Assembly (NCBI RefSeq): GCF_011421595.1
Contig: NZ_WTLH01000008.1
Coordinates: forward strand, 1-64,000
Length of the DNA stretch: 64,000 nt
DNA from: Streptomyces sp. YIM 98790
Lineage (GTDB): Bacteria; Actinomycetota; Actinomycetes; Streptomycetales; Streptomycetaceae
Reading direction: 5' to 3'
Made by a program: the position numbers and the translations under genes. Below the pieces are notes generated by a model that worked only from the letters and a program-made list of their open reading frames with translations, made no database searches and had not been told where the DNA came from. Below are positions 26,350 through 35,891 of this stretch, in pieces. Positions within the stretch are counted from its first letter, which is position 1. Each line of letters starts with the position of its first letter.

Positions 26350-28134
26350 ATGCACAGCACCCCGCCGGTGACCACACCGGCACCGGGCCGCCTCCCCGCC
26401 GCACGGCGCAGACGGCGACGCCCGCGCCTGCTCGCGGCCGGCCTCGCCGCCCTGGTCGCCGCCCTCGGCCTCACCCCGCTGACCGCCGGGACCTCCTCGG
26501 CCGCACCGGTGAACGTGGCCGAGGGCAGCACCGCCACCGCCTCCTCCCAGGAGAACGCGGCCTTCCCGCCCTCGGCCGCCGTGGACGGCGACCCCGGCAC
26601 CCGCTGGTCCAGTTCCTTCGCGGACAACCAGTGGCTCCAGGTGGACCTCGGCGCCCCGGCCGCCGTCACCGGCATCACCCTGCGCTGGGAGACCGCCCAC
26701 GCCCGCGGCTACCGCATCGAGATCTCCGGCGACGCCCGGACCTGGACCACCCTGCACCAGACCGGCACCGGAACCGGCGGCACCGAGACCCTCGACGTCA
26801 CGGGCACCGGCCGCTACGTCCGGATGTACGGAACCGAGCGTGCCACCCCGTGGGGCTTCTCGCTCTGGGAGTTCGAGGTCTACGCCGACGACGGAGGCAC
26901 CGGGCCCGGTGACGAACGGCTCCTGTCCCACGGCAAGCCCGGCACCGCCTCCAGCTCCCAGCACGACTCGGCCTGCTGGCTGTGCGGCCCGGACAAGGCG
27001 CTGGACAGCGACCCGGCCAGCCGCTGGGCCACGGCGGCGGAGACCGGCTGGACCGACCCCGGCTGGATCGCCGTGGACCTGGGCGCTCCCGCCCGGATCT
27101 CCAAGGTCGTGCTCCAGTGGGACCCGGCGTACGCCCGCTCGTACCGGATCGAGGTCTCGGACGACGGCCGGACCTGGCGGAGCGTCCACCAGACCTCCGA
27201 CGGCCGCGGCATGAAGGAGACCATCGCCCTCTCCGCCACCGGCCGCCATGTGCGGATGTACGGCACGGAACGCGCCACGCCCTACGGCTACTCCCTGTGG
27301 GAGTTCCAGGTCTACGGCACCGGCGGCGACCCGGTGGCCCCGCCGCCTCTGCCGCCCGACCCGGCCGAGCCCCTGGAACTCGTCTGGAGCGACGAGTTCG
27401 ACGCCCCCGCCGGCACCATCCCGGACCAGTCCAAGTGGACCGCCGACTCGGGCGTCGGCCAGAACAACGAACTCCAGTACTACACCGAGAACGAGAACGC
27501 CCGGCACGACGGCGACGGCAACCTCGTCATCGAGGCCCGCCGCGAGGTGACCCCGGGGACCACCTGCCCGCGCGATCCGCTCTCCGGCAGCACCACCTGC
27601 CAGTACACCTCCGGCCGCATCAACACCCACGGCAGGTTCGACTTCACCTACGGCCGGGTGGAGGCGCGCATCAAGGTCTCCAGCACCCAGGGCCACTGGC
27701 CGGCGTTCTGGATGCTCGGCTCGTCCTTCTTCGACGAGGGAAGGCCGTGGCCGTACTGCGGGGAGATCGACATCATGGAGCACATCGGCTCGGAGCCGGG
27801 CCGCACCCACTCCACCCTGCACGCCCCGGCCTACTTCGGCGCCGGCGGCCACGGCTCCTCCTACGACCTCCCCGGCGGCGCCCGGTTCGACCAGGACTTC
27901 CACGTCTTCGCCCTGGACTGGAACAGCAGGGGCATGGTCTTCACCGTGGACGGCCACGTGGTCCACACCGTGGACCGGGAGGAACTGGAGACCAGCGTCG
28001 GCCCCTGGGTCTACGACGGCGAGTTCTTCCTGATCCTCAACAGCGCGGTGGGCGGCGACTGGCCCGGCCCGCCGGACACCGGCACCGTCTTCCCGCAGCG
28101 CATGCTGATCGACTACGTCCGCGTCTACCAGTGA
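26350..28134 (+). CDS. Secreted CBM32-CBM32-GH16 endo-beta-1,3-glucanase (laminarinase type)
   Basis: 594 residues. Signal peptide about 1-51. Two F5/8-type C (discoidin, CBM32-like) modules at about 53-180 and 188-325, each with the GTERATPxGxSLWEFxVY ending, imply a recent duplication. The GH16 domain (about 340-594) has the active-site pattern E472-I-D-I-M-E477-H, matching laminarinases with the extra Met. Expected to cut beta-1,3 or mixed-linkage glucan outside the cell, feeding the importer at 17102-23349. ATG 26350 follows AAAGGACCAGGACG. Ends 15 bp before a strong bidirectional terminator. Confidence 0.93.
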   Translation: MHSTPPVTTPAPGRLPAARRRRRRPRLLAAGLAALVAALGLTPLTAGTSSAAPVNVAEGSTATASSQENAAFPPSAAVDGDPGTRWSSSFADNQWLQVDLGAPAAVTGITLRWETAHARGYRIEISGDARTWTTLHQTGTGTGGTETLDVTGTGRYVRMYGTERATPWGFSLWEFEVYADDGGTGPGDERLLSHGKPGTASSSQHDSACWLCGPDKALDSDPASRWATAAETGWTDPGWIAVDLGAPARISKVVLQWDPAYARSYRIEVSDDGRTWRSVHQTSDGRGMKETIALSATGRHVRMYGTERATPYGYSLWEFQVYGTGGDPVAPPPLPPDPAEPLELVWSDEFDAPAGTIPDQSKWTADSGVGQNNELQYYTENENARHDGDGNLVIEARREVTPGTTCPRDPLSGSTTCQYTSGRINTHGRFDFTYGRVEARIKVSSTQGHWPAFWMLGSSFFDEGRPWPYCGEIDIMEHIGSEPGRTHSTLHAPAYFGAGGHGSSYDLPGGARFDQDFHVFALDWNSRGMVFTVDGHVVHTVDREELETSVGPWVYDGEFFLILNSAVGGDWPGPPDTGTVFPQRMLIDYVRVYQ

Positions 28135-28149
28135 CCGGCTGACCGCCCC

Positions 28150-28190
28150 GAGGGGTGGCGGGGTGCCCGCCGGGCACCCCGCCACCCCTC
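28150..28190. terminator. Perfect 20-bp-arm bidirectional terminator
   Basis: Arms 28150-28169 and 28171-28190 pair without mismatch around a single C. It lies between the convergent GH16 (+) and LacI (-) genes. Confidence 0.85.
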
Positions 28191-28240
28191 CTCCCGTGAC
28201 CGGGCCGGGCCCGCGGCGGGTGCCGGCACACACCCGCCAC

Positions 28241-28293
28241 GCGTGCGGGACGACCCGTGCGGGCGACCCGTGCGGGCGACCCGTGCGGGACGA
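28241..28293. repeat. Four 12-14 bp tandem units (CCCGTGCGGGCGA)
   Basis: Units of roughly CCCGTGCGGG(A)CGA lie just beyond the stop of the LacI gene at 28297. Each carries a small CCCGTGCGGG dyad. Confidence 0.75.
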
Positions 28294-28296
28294 CTC

Positions 28297-29376
28297 TCAG
28301 GCACTGGCGCGGGTGATCAGGGTGGGATGGAAGACCACGGAGGGCGGCAGGCCCTCGCCGGACGAGATGCGGCGCAGCAGCAGCCGGGCCATTTCCGCGG
28401 CCATCTCCTCCACCGGCTGGCGGACCGTGGTCAGCGGCGGGTCGCAGGCGACGGCCACGGCGTTGTCGTCGAAGCCGACCACGGCCACGTCCTCGGGGAC
28501 CCGGCGGCCCAGCCGGTGCAGGGCGGCCAGCGCGCCCACCGCCATCAGGTCGGAGGCGGCGAAGACGGCGTCCAGGCCGGGGTGGTCAGCGATCAGCCGG
28601 CGCATGCAGTCGGTGCCCGACTGCTGGGTGAAGTCCCCCTCCGCCCAGGGCACATCCGGCTGGCCGTGGGCGGCCATGGCGGTACGGAAGCCGGCCAGCC
28701 GCTCCTGCCCGGCGGGCATGTCCAGCGGCCCCGCGATGGTGACGACCCGGCGCCGCCCGCCCGCCGCCAGGTGGTCGGCGGCCATCCGGGCGCCGGTGAA
28801 CTGGTCCAGGTCCACATAGGTGACCGGCACCGCGGAGGCCGGGCGGCCGGCCAGCACCACCGGCAGGCCGGTCTCGGCCAGCCGGCCGGGAAGCGGGTCC
28901 TCGGCGTGCGAGGAGATCAGCACCACGCCGTCGACGTGGCCCTGCTGGAGGTAGCCGATGAGCTGCTCGCGGGAGGTCTCGTCGTCGGTCAGCATCAGCA
29001 TCATCTGCACACCGCGCGGGCGCAGCACGCCCAGCAGGCCGGTGACCACCCGCCCGAAGTAGGGGTCGGTGAACATCCGCCCGACGAACGGCCCGGTCAC
29101 CTCCCGCTGCTCGCGCTCGGAGATGACCAGGGCCACGGAGTCGGTGCGGCGGGTGACCAGGGACCGGGCGGCGCGGTTCGGCACATAGCGGGTCTCGGCG
29201 ATCGCCCGCTCGACCACCTTCCGCAGTTCCGGGGCGACCGTGGGCTCCCCGTTGATCACCCGGGAGACGGTGGCCCGGGACACCCCGGCGACCCGGGCGA
29301 CCTGTTCGAGCGTGACGGGCCGGGGCGGGCCGGAGGCGGCGGGAGAAGGGGCGGGAGAGGGGGCGTCCGAGGGCAC
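28297..29376 (-). CDS. LacI-family regulator (second, beside GH16)
   Basis: 359 residues. A Pro/Ala/Ser-rich leader (1-20) precedes the helix-turn-helix VTLEQVARVAGVSRATVSRVINGEPT (about 21-46), then a sugar-binding core (about 80-355) ending DDNAVAVACDPPLTTVRQPVEEM. Start is GTG 29376 behind AAAGG. It is convergent with the GH16 gene. Because a separate LacI protein serves the importer, this one is the best candidate for the AGAGAGCGCTCTCT-type boxes, though that is inference. No transport genes follow it; the next gene upstream is ATP-grasp. Confidence 0.9.
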   Translation of the reverse strand: MPSDAPSPAPSPAASGPPRPVTLEQVARVAGVSRATVSRVINGEPTVAPELRKVVERAIAETRYVPNRAARSLVTRRTDSVALVISEREQREVTGPFVGRMFTDPYFGRVVTGLLGVLRPRGVQMMLMLTDDETSREQLIGYLQQGHVDGVVLISSHAEDPLPGRLAETGLPVVLAGRPASAVPVTYVDLDQFTGARMAADHLAAGGRRRVVTIAGPLDMPAGQERLAGFRTAMAAHGQPDVPWAEGDFTQQSGTDCMRRLIADHPGLDAVFAASDLMAVGALAALHRLGRRVPEDVAVVGFDDNAVAVACDPPLTTVRQPVEEMAAEMARLLLRRISSGEGLPPSVVFHPTLITRASA

Positions 29377-29477
29377 GGTGCCTTTATACCGCCCGGTGGG
29401 GCGGCCGGTGGCGGGTTCCGGCGGGCGGTGTCCGGCCCCGGACGGGGGCGGGGCCGGACACCGCCGGAGCGGGGGTC

Positions 29478-30590
29478 TCAGACGGCGGTGCCCATGACCG
29501 GGGCCTCGGCGGGCCCGGCGGTTCCCGCGGCGTTGGCGGCGGCGGCCGTGCGCTGCACGGGCAGCGAGCGGGGCAGCACCGGCCGCGGGGTGTGCACCGT
29601 GGCGTAGTCGGCGCCCAGCCGCTCCGGCGTGAGATCGCCGGGCTCCTCGCCCAGCGCCAGCCGCAGGGCCGCCCACGGCACGTTGACCCCGCACCGGGAG
29701 AGCTGGTGCAGGCCGCCGGCCGGGCGGGTGTTGATGTCGAGGAGCACCGGCTCCCCCCGGTACATCCGGAACTGGACATTGCTCAGATGGTGCACGGCGA
29801 AGGTCTCCACCAGTCTCCGGGCCGGCTCCACCCAGGCCGGGTGCAGGGTGAAGCCCCGGCGGCGGCCCTTCTTCGTCCGGCCGGCGGCCAGCCGGGCCCG
29901 GCCGTCCGGCCCGGTCAGGCAGTCCACGGACACCTCGGGCTCGTCCAGCCGCGGCATGACCAGCCAGTCCACGGGCCGCCCGGTCTGCCCCAGGGCCTGC
30001 ACCACCAGGTCCAGCGGCACATAGGAGCTGGGATAGCCGGTGAGGTGGAGGAGGGAGAAGGGCGTGCGGGTGATGATCCGGAAGCCCTCCCCGCCCGCTC
30101 CGGACGCGGGCTTGAAGCAGGCCTTGCCCCCCTCGGCCTCGATCGCGTCGACCGCGGCGAGCAGCCCGTCGACGCCGGTCACCCGCCACCACGGCGGCAC
30201 CGGCAGTCCGGCGGCGGCGGCGCTGCGGTAGGCGGCGTCCTTGTCCTCGAAGGCCCTGATGGCCTCGGCGGGCGGGGTGAGCAGGGCGGTGCCGAGGGCC
30301 TCGAACTCGGCGCGGTGGGCGGCGATGACGCCCTGGTGCCAGCGGGGGACGAACACGTCGATCCCGTTGCGGTGGCACTGGTCGAGGGCGTATTCGACGT
30401 ATCCGGCCGGGGAGAGTTCCTCGGGCTCCAGGGCCGCGGTGTCGGCCGCCATCAGCACCGGCGAGTCCGGGTCGGTGTGGCTGGCGTGGACGGTCACGGG
30501 CCGGCCCTGCGGATTATCGCGCAACTGATCGATGAAGAAGACGTTCTCCGCGTACGTGCGGTTGAGCCAGACGCGTACGCGGTGTGCCAT
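29478..30590 (-). CDS. ATP-grasp domain protein
   Basis: 370 residues. A pre-ATP-grasp Rossmann-like part (about 1-110), then an ATP-grasp fold: EDKDAAYRSAAAAGLPVPPWW, KACFKPASGAGGEGFRI (lysine and glycine-rich loop, about 158-174), and the metal/ATP residues in PVLLDINTRPAGGLHQ (D and N, about 293-308). This resembles carbamoyl-phosphate-synthase-like ligases that join carboxylates to amines, but substrate residues are not diagnostic. ATG at 30590. It is divergent from the VanW-domain gene across a 407-bp intergenic region. Confidence 0.85.
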   Translation of the reverse strand: MAHRVRVWLNRTYAENVFFIDQLRDNPQGRPVTVHASHTDPDSPVLMAADTAALEPEELSPAGYVEYALDQCHRNGIDVFVPRWHQGVIAAHRAEFEALGTALLTPPAEAIRAFEDKDAAYRSAAAAGLPVPPWWRVTGVDGLLAAVDAIEAEGGKACFKPASGAGGEGFRIITRTPFSLLHLTGYPSSYVPLDLVVQALGQTGRPVDWLVMPRLDEPEVSVDCLTGPDGRARLAAGRTKKGRRRGFTLHPAWVEPARRLVETFAVHHLSNVQFRMYRGEPVLLDINTRPAGGLHQLSRCGVNVPWAALRLALGEEPGDLTPERLGADYATVHTPRPVLPRSLPVQRTAAAANAAGTAGPAEAPVMGTAV

Positions 30591-30997
30591 GTGGGCCGCC
30601 TTTCAAGTCGCTCGATGTTCTGTTCACACTGTTCGCTCCGCACCCTGCGGGCACGGCGAGGGAAGGCTCTGCCGAGCCGTCGTATGCGTCATGGGCGCGG
30701 TGTGCGCGGAGAGCCGGACGGAGGTGGTCGGGGCCGGGGCACACGGTGCGAGGGCGCGCACCGGTGACCGGATTCGGAGGACTTCCGCCCGGCGAAGAGT
30801 GTTACGAAGATCATAGGGCGCCCGGAGCCGTGCCACTGCTACGGCGGTGTTACGGATCGTCCGCGACCCTGCCCGTTTCACACGGAATATTACGAATACG
30901 CCATTCAGGTATCGAACACTGTTTTGCTACCCTTCCCAGATGCCGGCCGCCAGGTTCTGGCGCCGCGCAGACGCCGCATCCGAGGAGTTCCTCTTCC
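30591..30997. other. Divergent intergenic region, no gene seen
   Basis: 407 bp between the ATP-grasp and VanW genes. GC is lower than the surroundings toward 30880-30940. Three GTTACG/TTACGAA-like words (30802, 30849, 30895) recur, and TTTTGCTACCCT near 30920 could be a promoter -10 region for the VanW gene. No open frame with convincing codon bias. Confidence 0.4.
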
Positions 30998-32929
30998 GTG
31001 AGTCACATACCGCCGCCGCCCGCCCGGCCTCCCCGCACAGACCGGCGCAGGCCCTCCTCCTCCCTCCGGGAACGCCTCACCTCCCTCCCCAAACCGGCAC
31101 TGGTCGGCGGCGCGCTGGCACTGGGCCTGGGCGGCGTCTTCCTGGGCTCGCTCACCGTGAGCGGTGACACCGTGGCGGAGGGCACCACGGTGCTGGGCGT
31201 GGACATCGGCGGCCTCACCCCGGAGGCGGCCGAGGACCGGCTGTCCGAGGAGCTGGCGTCCCGGCTGGAGGAACCGCTGAAGGTCCGGGTCGGTCCCCAG
31301 CAGGACACCGGGCAGGACAGCGGGCAGGACACCGGGACGGCTGCGGAGACCGGGGAAGCCGGGGAAGCCGGGGACGGAACCTTCGAGGTGGACCCGGTGG
31401 CGGCGGGACTGGAACTGGACTTCGAGCAGACCGTGCGCCAGGCGGAGCGCCCCGGCCCGCTGGCCCGCCTGTTCGGCGCCGGGGGCGGCGAGCTGGAGCC
31501 GGTGGTGGCCGTCGACCGCGGCAAGGCCACCGAGGCGCTCAACACCGTGGCCGAGGAGAGCGGCACCGACCTGGTCGAGGGCGACATCGTCTTCAAGGAC
31601 GGCCGGCCCGAGGCCGTCGAGCCCAGGGGCGGCACCACCCTTGACGTGGAGAACTCGGTCGACGCGCTGCGCGACGGCTATCTGCGCACCCCCGCCGGCG
31701 AGGCCGTGGAGCTGCCGGTCACCGCGGCCGAGCCGCGCACCGACGCCGCCGAGGTGCGGCGGGCGATGACGGAGTTCGCCGAGCCGGCGATGTCCGGGCC
31801 CGTGGTGCTGACCGCCGGGGACTCCCTGATATCCCTCTCCCCCGCCGCCATCGGTGCGCATCTGGACATGGAGCCGGACGAGACCGGCACGCTGGAGCCG
31901 GTGCTGGACGGCGAAGGGCTGGCCGAGGACGAGGCCGTGGCCGGGGCGATCGCGGAGGCGTCCACCGAGCCGGTGAACGCGGTGCTGGGGCTGGACGGCG
32001 ACGCGGTCACGGTGGTCCAGGACGGCACGCCGGGCCGGACGGTGGACACCGGGAAGCTGGCCGGTACCGTGCTGCCGCTGCTGACCAGGACGGGGGCGGA
32101 CCGCTCGGCCCCGGCGCCGGTCACCGAGGTCGAGCCCGAGCTGAGCGCGGACAACCTGGACGAGCTGGGCATCACCGAGAAGATGTCCTCCTTCACGGTC
32201 TACTTCGACCCGGCGCCCTACCGGATCACCAACATCGGCCGGGCCGCGGAGCTGATCAACGGCTCGCTGGTGAAGCCGGGCGAGGTGTGGAGCTTCAACG
32301 AGACGGTCGGCGAGCGCACCGCGGCCAACGGCTTCGTGGAGGGCGTGATCATCCTCGACGACCGCTACCAGAAGGCGCAGGGCGGGGGCGTCTCGGCGGT
32401 CGCCACCACCATGTTCAACGCGGTGTTCTTCGCCGGGGTGAAGCCGGTGGAATACGGAGCGCACTCGTTCTACATCGAGCGCTACCCGGAGGGCCGGGAG
32501 GCCACGGTGGCCTGGGGCCACCTGGACAACCGCTGGGAGAACGACTCGGGGAACTCCGTCTACATCCTGGCGAGCTCCACGGACTCCTCGGTGACCATCA
32601 CCTTCCTGGGCACCAGGAAGTACGACGAGGTGGAGGCGGTGACCGGGCCGCGCACCAAGGTGGTGGAGCCGGAGACCCGGGTGAACACCGACGAGGAGTG
32701 CGTGCCGCAGCCGCCGCTGGAGGGCTTCGACATCTCCGTGGACCGGGTGTTCCGCAACGACGGCGCCGAGGTCAAGCGGGAGACCTACAAGACCCACTAC
32801 ACCCCGCGCGACGAGGTCGTCTGCAAGCCCGAGGAGGAGGCGGAGGAGGAGAAGCCCGAGAAGCCGGACCCGGCCGCCGACGAGCACATCGCCGAGGCCG
32901 AGGAGACCGCCGGCGGCTCCGGCGGCTGA
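30998..32929 (+). CDS. VanW-family membrane-anchored protein
   Basis: 643 residues. One N-terminal membrane segment (about 35-52, ALVGGALALGLGGVFLGSL) after a Pro/Arg-rich cytoplasmic tail; then two putative peptidoglycan-binding segments of the YoaR N-terminal type (about 60-200 and 240-380) with a QDTGQDSGQDTG low-complexity insert. The VanW domain follows (about 395-545) with FNETVGERTAANGF and GGGVSAVATTMFNAVFFAG. The C-terminal tail is Glu/Lys-rich. GTG at 30998 follows GAGGAG. VanW function is unknown; the family sits at the cell wall, and presence here does not imply vancomycin resistance, as no other van genes are seen. Confidence 0.88.
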   Translation: MSHIPPPPARPPRTDRRRPSSSLRERLTSLPKPALVGGALALGLGGVFLGSLTVSGDTVAEGTTVLGVDIGGLTPEAAEDRLSEELASRLEEPLKVRVGPQQDTGQDSGQDTGTAAETGEAGEAGDGTFEVDPVAAGLELDFEQTVRQAERPGPLARLFGAGGGELEPVVAVDRGKATEALNTVAEESGTDLVEGDIVFKDGRPEAVEPRGGTTLDVENSVDALRDGYLRTPAGEAVELPVTAAEPRTDAAEVRRAMTEFAEPAMSGPVVLTAGDSLISLSPAAIGAHLDMEPDETGTLEPVLDGEGLAEDEAVAGAIAEASTEPVNAVLGLDGDAVTVVQDGTPGRTVDTGKLAGTVLPLLTRTGADRSAPAPVTEVEPELSADNLDELGITEKMSSFTVYFDPAPYRITNIGRAAELINGSLVKPGEVWSFNETVGERTAANGFVEGVIILDDRYQKAQGGGVSAVATTMFNAVFFAGVKPVEYGAHSFYIERYPEGREATVAWGHLDNRWENDSGNSVYILASSTDSSVTITFLGTRKYDEVEAVTGPRTKVVEPETRVNTDEECVPQPPLEGFDISVDRVFRNDGAEVKRETYKTHYTPRDEVVCKPEEEAEEEKPEKPDPAADEHIAEAEETAGGSGG

Positions 32930-32941
32930 TCCCGCCGCCAC

Positions 32942-32978
32942 GCGACGGTCCCCGGGGCATTCCCCCGGGGACCGTCGC
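32942..32978. terminator. Perfect 16-bp-arm hairpin after the VanW gene
   Basis: Arms 32942-32957 and 32963-32978, loop CATTC, 12 bp after the stop. Confidence 0.85.
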
Positions 32979-33112
32979 CGTCTGCGCCCCTCGGGGCGCG
33001 GGCGCGGGGGTGCGGGGGCCGGCCCGGTCCTCAGCCGCCGCGGCCGGTCCCCGCGCCGGCCGCCCGGTTGTCCCCTCCGCCCCCCGGAAGGGACCGCCGG
33101 GCGGCCGGGGTC

Positions 33113-33808
33113 TCACACGCTGAGCGCCTCCCGGACCCGCTCCGCCGCGCCCTCGTCGTTGGCGCCCGAGGAGGTGACCCGCCCGGCCTCCAGCACGGAG
33201 TAGCGGGCGGCGGCGCGGAGCGCGAAGTGCACATGCTGCTCCACCAGCAGCACCGAGAGCGACCCGCCGGCCGTCAGGTCCAGCACGGTCTGCTGGATCT
33301 CGGCGACGACCGAGGGCTGGATGCCCTCGGTGGGCTCGTCCAGCAGCAGCAGTTTCGGCCGGGTGATCAGCGCCCGTGCGATGGCCAGCTGCTGCCGCTG
33401 CCCGCCGGAGAGCAGCCCGGCCGGGCGGCCGGACAGCTCCCGCAGCACCGGGAAGAGGTCCAGCGTCTCCGCCATGGCGGCCCGGCCGCCCCGGTGGCCG
33501 TCGGCCACCAGCCGCAGGTTCTCCAGGGTGGTGAGCTGCGGGAAGCTCTGCTGCCCCTGCGGCACGTAGGCCATGCCGCGCCGCACCCGCTGGTGGGCGG
33601 GGAGCCGGGAGATGTCCTCGCCGTCGAACCGGATGGTGCCGCGCTGCGGCTTCAGCAGCCCGACCGCGGCGCGCAGCAGGGTCGACTTGCCGGCGCCGTT
33701 GTGCCCGAGCACCGCGGCCACGCCGCCGGCGGGCACGGTGAGGGAGACTCCGTGCAGCACGGTGGAGCGGCCGTAGCCGGTGGTCAGTCCGTCGATGTCC
33801 AGCATCAT
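33113..33808 (-). CDS. urtE: Urea ABC importer ATPase UrtE
   Basis: 231-residue LivF-type ATPase. Walker A GHNGAGKST, signature LLSGGQRQQLAIARA, Walker B LLLLDEPTEGIQPS. The words EGIQPSVVAEIQ are typical of UrtE and separate it from LivF. Its start overlaps the urtD stop (ATGA). Last gene of the urtABCDE operon; with UrtD it powers high-affinity urea uptake, a nitrogen-limitation function. No urease genes lie in the window. Confidence 0.93.
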   Translation of the reverse strand: MMLDIDGLTTGYGRSTVLHGVSLTVPAGGVAAVLGHNGAGKSTLLRAAVGLLKPQRGTIRFDGEDISRLPAHQRVRRGMAYVPQGQQSFPQLTTLENLRLVADGHRGGRAAMAETLDLFPVLRELSGRPAGLLSGGQRQQLAIARALITRPKLLLLDEPTEGIQPSVVAEIQQTVLDLTAGGSLSVLLVEQHVHFALRAAARYSVLEAGRVTSSGANDEGAAERVREALSV

Positions 33809-34632
33809 GCCTCCGCTGCTCCGGCGGCCGTCGCGGCCCGCGGCGTGACGCCGGGCGTGGCGGCGGCAAGGGTGTCCGGGACGGTCCCGGGCGGCTGTCC
33901 CAGGTAGACCTCCTGCACCCGCGGGTCGGCCTGCACCTTTGCCACCGTGCCCTCGCTGAGCACCCGCCCGGCGTGCAGCACGGTGACGGAGGAGGCGAAG
34001 GCGCGCAGGAAGTCCATGTCGTGCTCGATCACCACCACGGTGCGGTCGCCGCCGATGCGGCGCAGCAGGTCACCGGTGGCCTCGCGTTCCTCGTGGCTCA
34101 TGCCGGCCACGGGTTCGTCGAGCAGCAGCAGCTGCACGTCCTGGACCAGCAGCATGCCGATCTCCAGCCACTGCTTCCTGCCGTGTGCCAGGGTGCCGGC
34201 CGGGCGGTCCCGGTCGGCGGTCAGGCCGATGGTCTCCAGCGCGCGGTCCACCTCCTCGGGGACGGCCCGCCGCCGGCGCAGCAGGGTGTGCAGCGGGCGG
34301 CGGGCGCCGGCCGCGATGTCCAGGTTCTGCAGCACGGTGAGGTTCTCGAAGACGGTGGCGGTCTGGAAGGTGCGGCCGATGCCGAGGCGGGCGATGCGGT
34401 GCACCGGGCGGCCGAGCAGTTCGTTGCCGCCGAAGCGCACCGATCCGGCGGCCCGGACCAGTCCCGTGACCGCGTCGACCAGGGTGGTCTTGCCGGCTCC
34501 GTTGGGGCCGATGAGGAAGCGCAGGTCGCCCGGGCCGACCCGCAGGCTGACCCCGTCGACGGCGCGGAAGCCGTCGAAGCTCACCCGCAGATCGGTGATC
34601 TCCAGGCTCTGGAGGCGGTGGTCGGTCGTCAT
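33805..34632 (-). CDS. urtD: Urea ABC importer ATPase UrtD
   Basis: 275-residue LivG-type ATPase: GPNGAGKTT Walker A, LAHGRKQWLEIGMLLVQDVQLLLLDEPVAGM (signature and Walker B run together as in UrtD, with the unusual HGRKQW), and IEHDMDFLR. Start overlaps the urtC stop by 4 bp. The C-terminal tail beyond about 245 is Ala/Pro/Thr-rich. Confidence 0.93.
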   Translation of the reverse strand: MTTDHRLQSLEITDLRVSFDGFRAVDGVSLRVGPGDLRFLIGPNGAGKTTLVDAVTGLVRAAGSVRFGGNELLGRPVHRIARLGIGRTFQTATVFENLTVLQNLDIAAGARRPLHTLLRRRRAVPEEVDRALETIGLTADRDRPAGTLAHGRKQWLEIGMLLVQDVQLLLLDEPVAGMSHEEREATGDLLRRIGGDRTVVVIEHDMDFLRAFASSVTVLHAGRVLSEGTVAKVQADPRVQEVYLGQPPGTVPDTLAAATPGVTPRAATAAGAAEA

Positions 34633-35891
34633 GCGCCGGTCTCCTTCGCGGCGGTGGCGGGCCCGGCCTGCCCGGCCGACGGGGCGGGCGGGTCCGGGGC
34701 GGGCGGGTCCGGGGCGGCGGTCCGGGCGGGGCGGCGCAGCCGCGGCAGCAGCCTGCCCAGCGAGGCCAGGCCGCCGGGCAGGAAGGCGACCACCACGATG
34801 AACAGCAGCGCCTGGAAGTAGGTCCAGCCGGCCGGGAACTCCTCGGAGAGCGTGGTCTGCGCCCAGGCCACGGCGATGGCGCCGAGCGCGGCACCGACCA
34901 GGCTGGCGCGTCCGCCGATGGCGGCGCCGATGAGGAACTCGATGGAGGGCACGATCCCGATCAGGGCCGGGGAGATGATGCCCACCGCGGGCACGAACAG
35001 GGCCCCGGCCAGGCCGGCCATCACCGCCGAGTAGACATACGCGCCGAGCTTGACCAGGGCCGGGTCGTAACCGAGGAAGCGGACGCGTTCCTCGGAGTCA
35101 CGGACGGCGACCAGCAGTTCGCCGTAGCGGCTGAGGAAGATCTGCCGGGTGAGGGCCATCAGGCCCAGCAGCACCCCGGCGATCAGGAAGTACACCAGCC
35201 GCTTGTTGACCGGGTCGAGCAGCGAGTACCCGAAGAATCCCTGGAAGTTGGTCAGGCCGTTGGTGCCGCCGGTGGTGGCCTGCTGTCCGATGAGCAGCAG
35301 CGAGAAGGCCAGGGCCAGTGCCTGGCTGAGGATGGCGAAGTAGGCGCCGCGCACCCGGCGGCGGAAGACGAACCAGCCGATCAGCGCGGCCAGGGCGGCG
35401 GGCAGCAGCACCACCGCGGCCAGGGCGAGGACCGGACTGGCGAAGGGCACCCACCACCAGGGCAGGGTGTCGGAGTCGCCGTAGAGCAGCATGAAGTCGG
35501 GGAGCCGGCCGGGGCCGGCGTCGGCGAGCTTCATGTGCATGGCCATGGCGTAGCCGCCCAGGCCGAAGAACAGGCCCTGGCCGAGGGTGAGCATGCCGCC
35601 GCGGCCCCAGGCGAGGCTGATGCCGACGGCGACGATGGCGAAGCACAGGTACTTGGCGAGCAGGCCGAGCCGGAAGTCGCCGAGCACGGCGGGGGCGACC
35701 CCGAACAGCAGCAGGGCACCGAGGGCGAAGCCGAGCGGCGCCCGCCAGCGGGCGAGCCGGCCGGCCGGGGCCGTGCCGCCGTTCCTCTTCCCGTTGCCGC
35801 CGCCTCTGCCGCCGCCGCGCCCGTGGGGGGCAGTGGCCGCGGGGGCCGGGGACTCTGCGGTCGCTGTGTCGGATGTGGTGGCTGCGGTCAT
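34629..35891 (-). CDS. urtC: Urea ABC importer permease UrtC
   Basis: 420-residue LivM-type permease with about ten membrane segments. UrtC hallmarks: GRGGMLTLGQGLFFGLGGYAMAMHMK, GGTNGLTNFQGFFGYSL and FLGYDPALVKLGAYVYSAVMAGLAGAL. An N-terminal low-complexity Gly/Arg/Asn stretch (about 20-45) precedes the first helix. ATG 35891 overlaps the urtB stop, which sets the start; upstream in-frame sequence is the shadow of urtB. Confidence 0.92.
   Translation of the reverse strand: MTAATTSDTATAESPAPAATAPHGRGGGRGGGNGKRNGGTAPAGRLARWRAPLGFALGALLLFGVAPAVLGDFRLGLLAKYLCFAIVAVGISLAWGRGGMLTLGQGLFFGLGGYAMAMHMKLADAGPGRLPDFMLLYGDSDTLPWWWVPFASPVLALAAVVLLPAALAALIGWFVFRRRVRGAYFAILSQALALAFSLLLIGQQATTGGTNGLTNFQGFFGYSLLDPVNKRLVYFLIAGVLLGLMALTRQIFLSRYGELLVAVRDSEERVRFLGYDPALVKLGAYVYSAVMAGLAGALFVPAVGIISPALIGIVPSIEFLIGAAIGGRASLVGAALGAIAVAWAQTTLSEEFPAGWTYFQALLFIVVVAFLPGGLASLGRLLPRLRRPARTAAPDPPAPDPPAPSAGQAGPATAAKETGA

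Noticed and set aside
28241..28293. CRISPR or operator array after the LacI gene
   Set aside because: 12-14 bp units without spacers and located past a stop codon; treated as a tandem repeat only.
30998..32929. Vancomycin resistance locus
   Set aside because: VanW-domain proteins are widespread; no vanHAX or VanRS genes accompany it.
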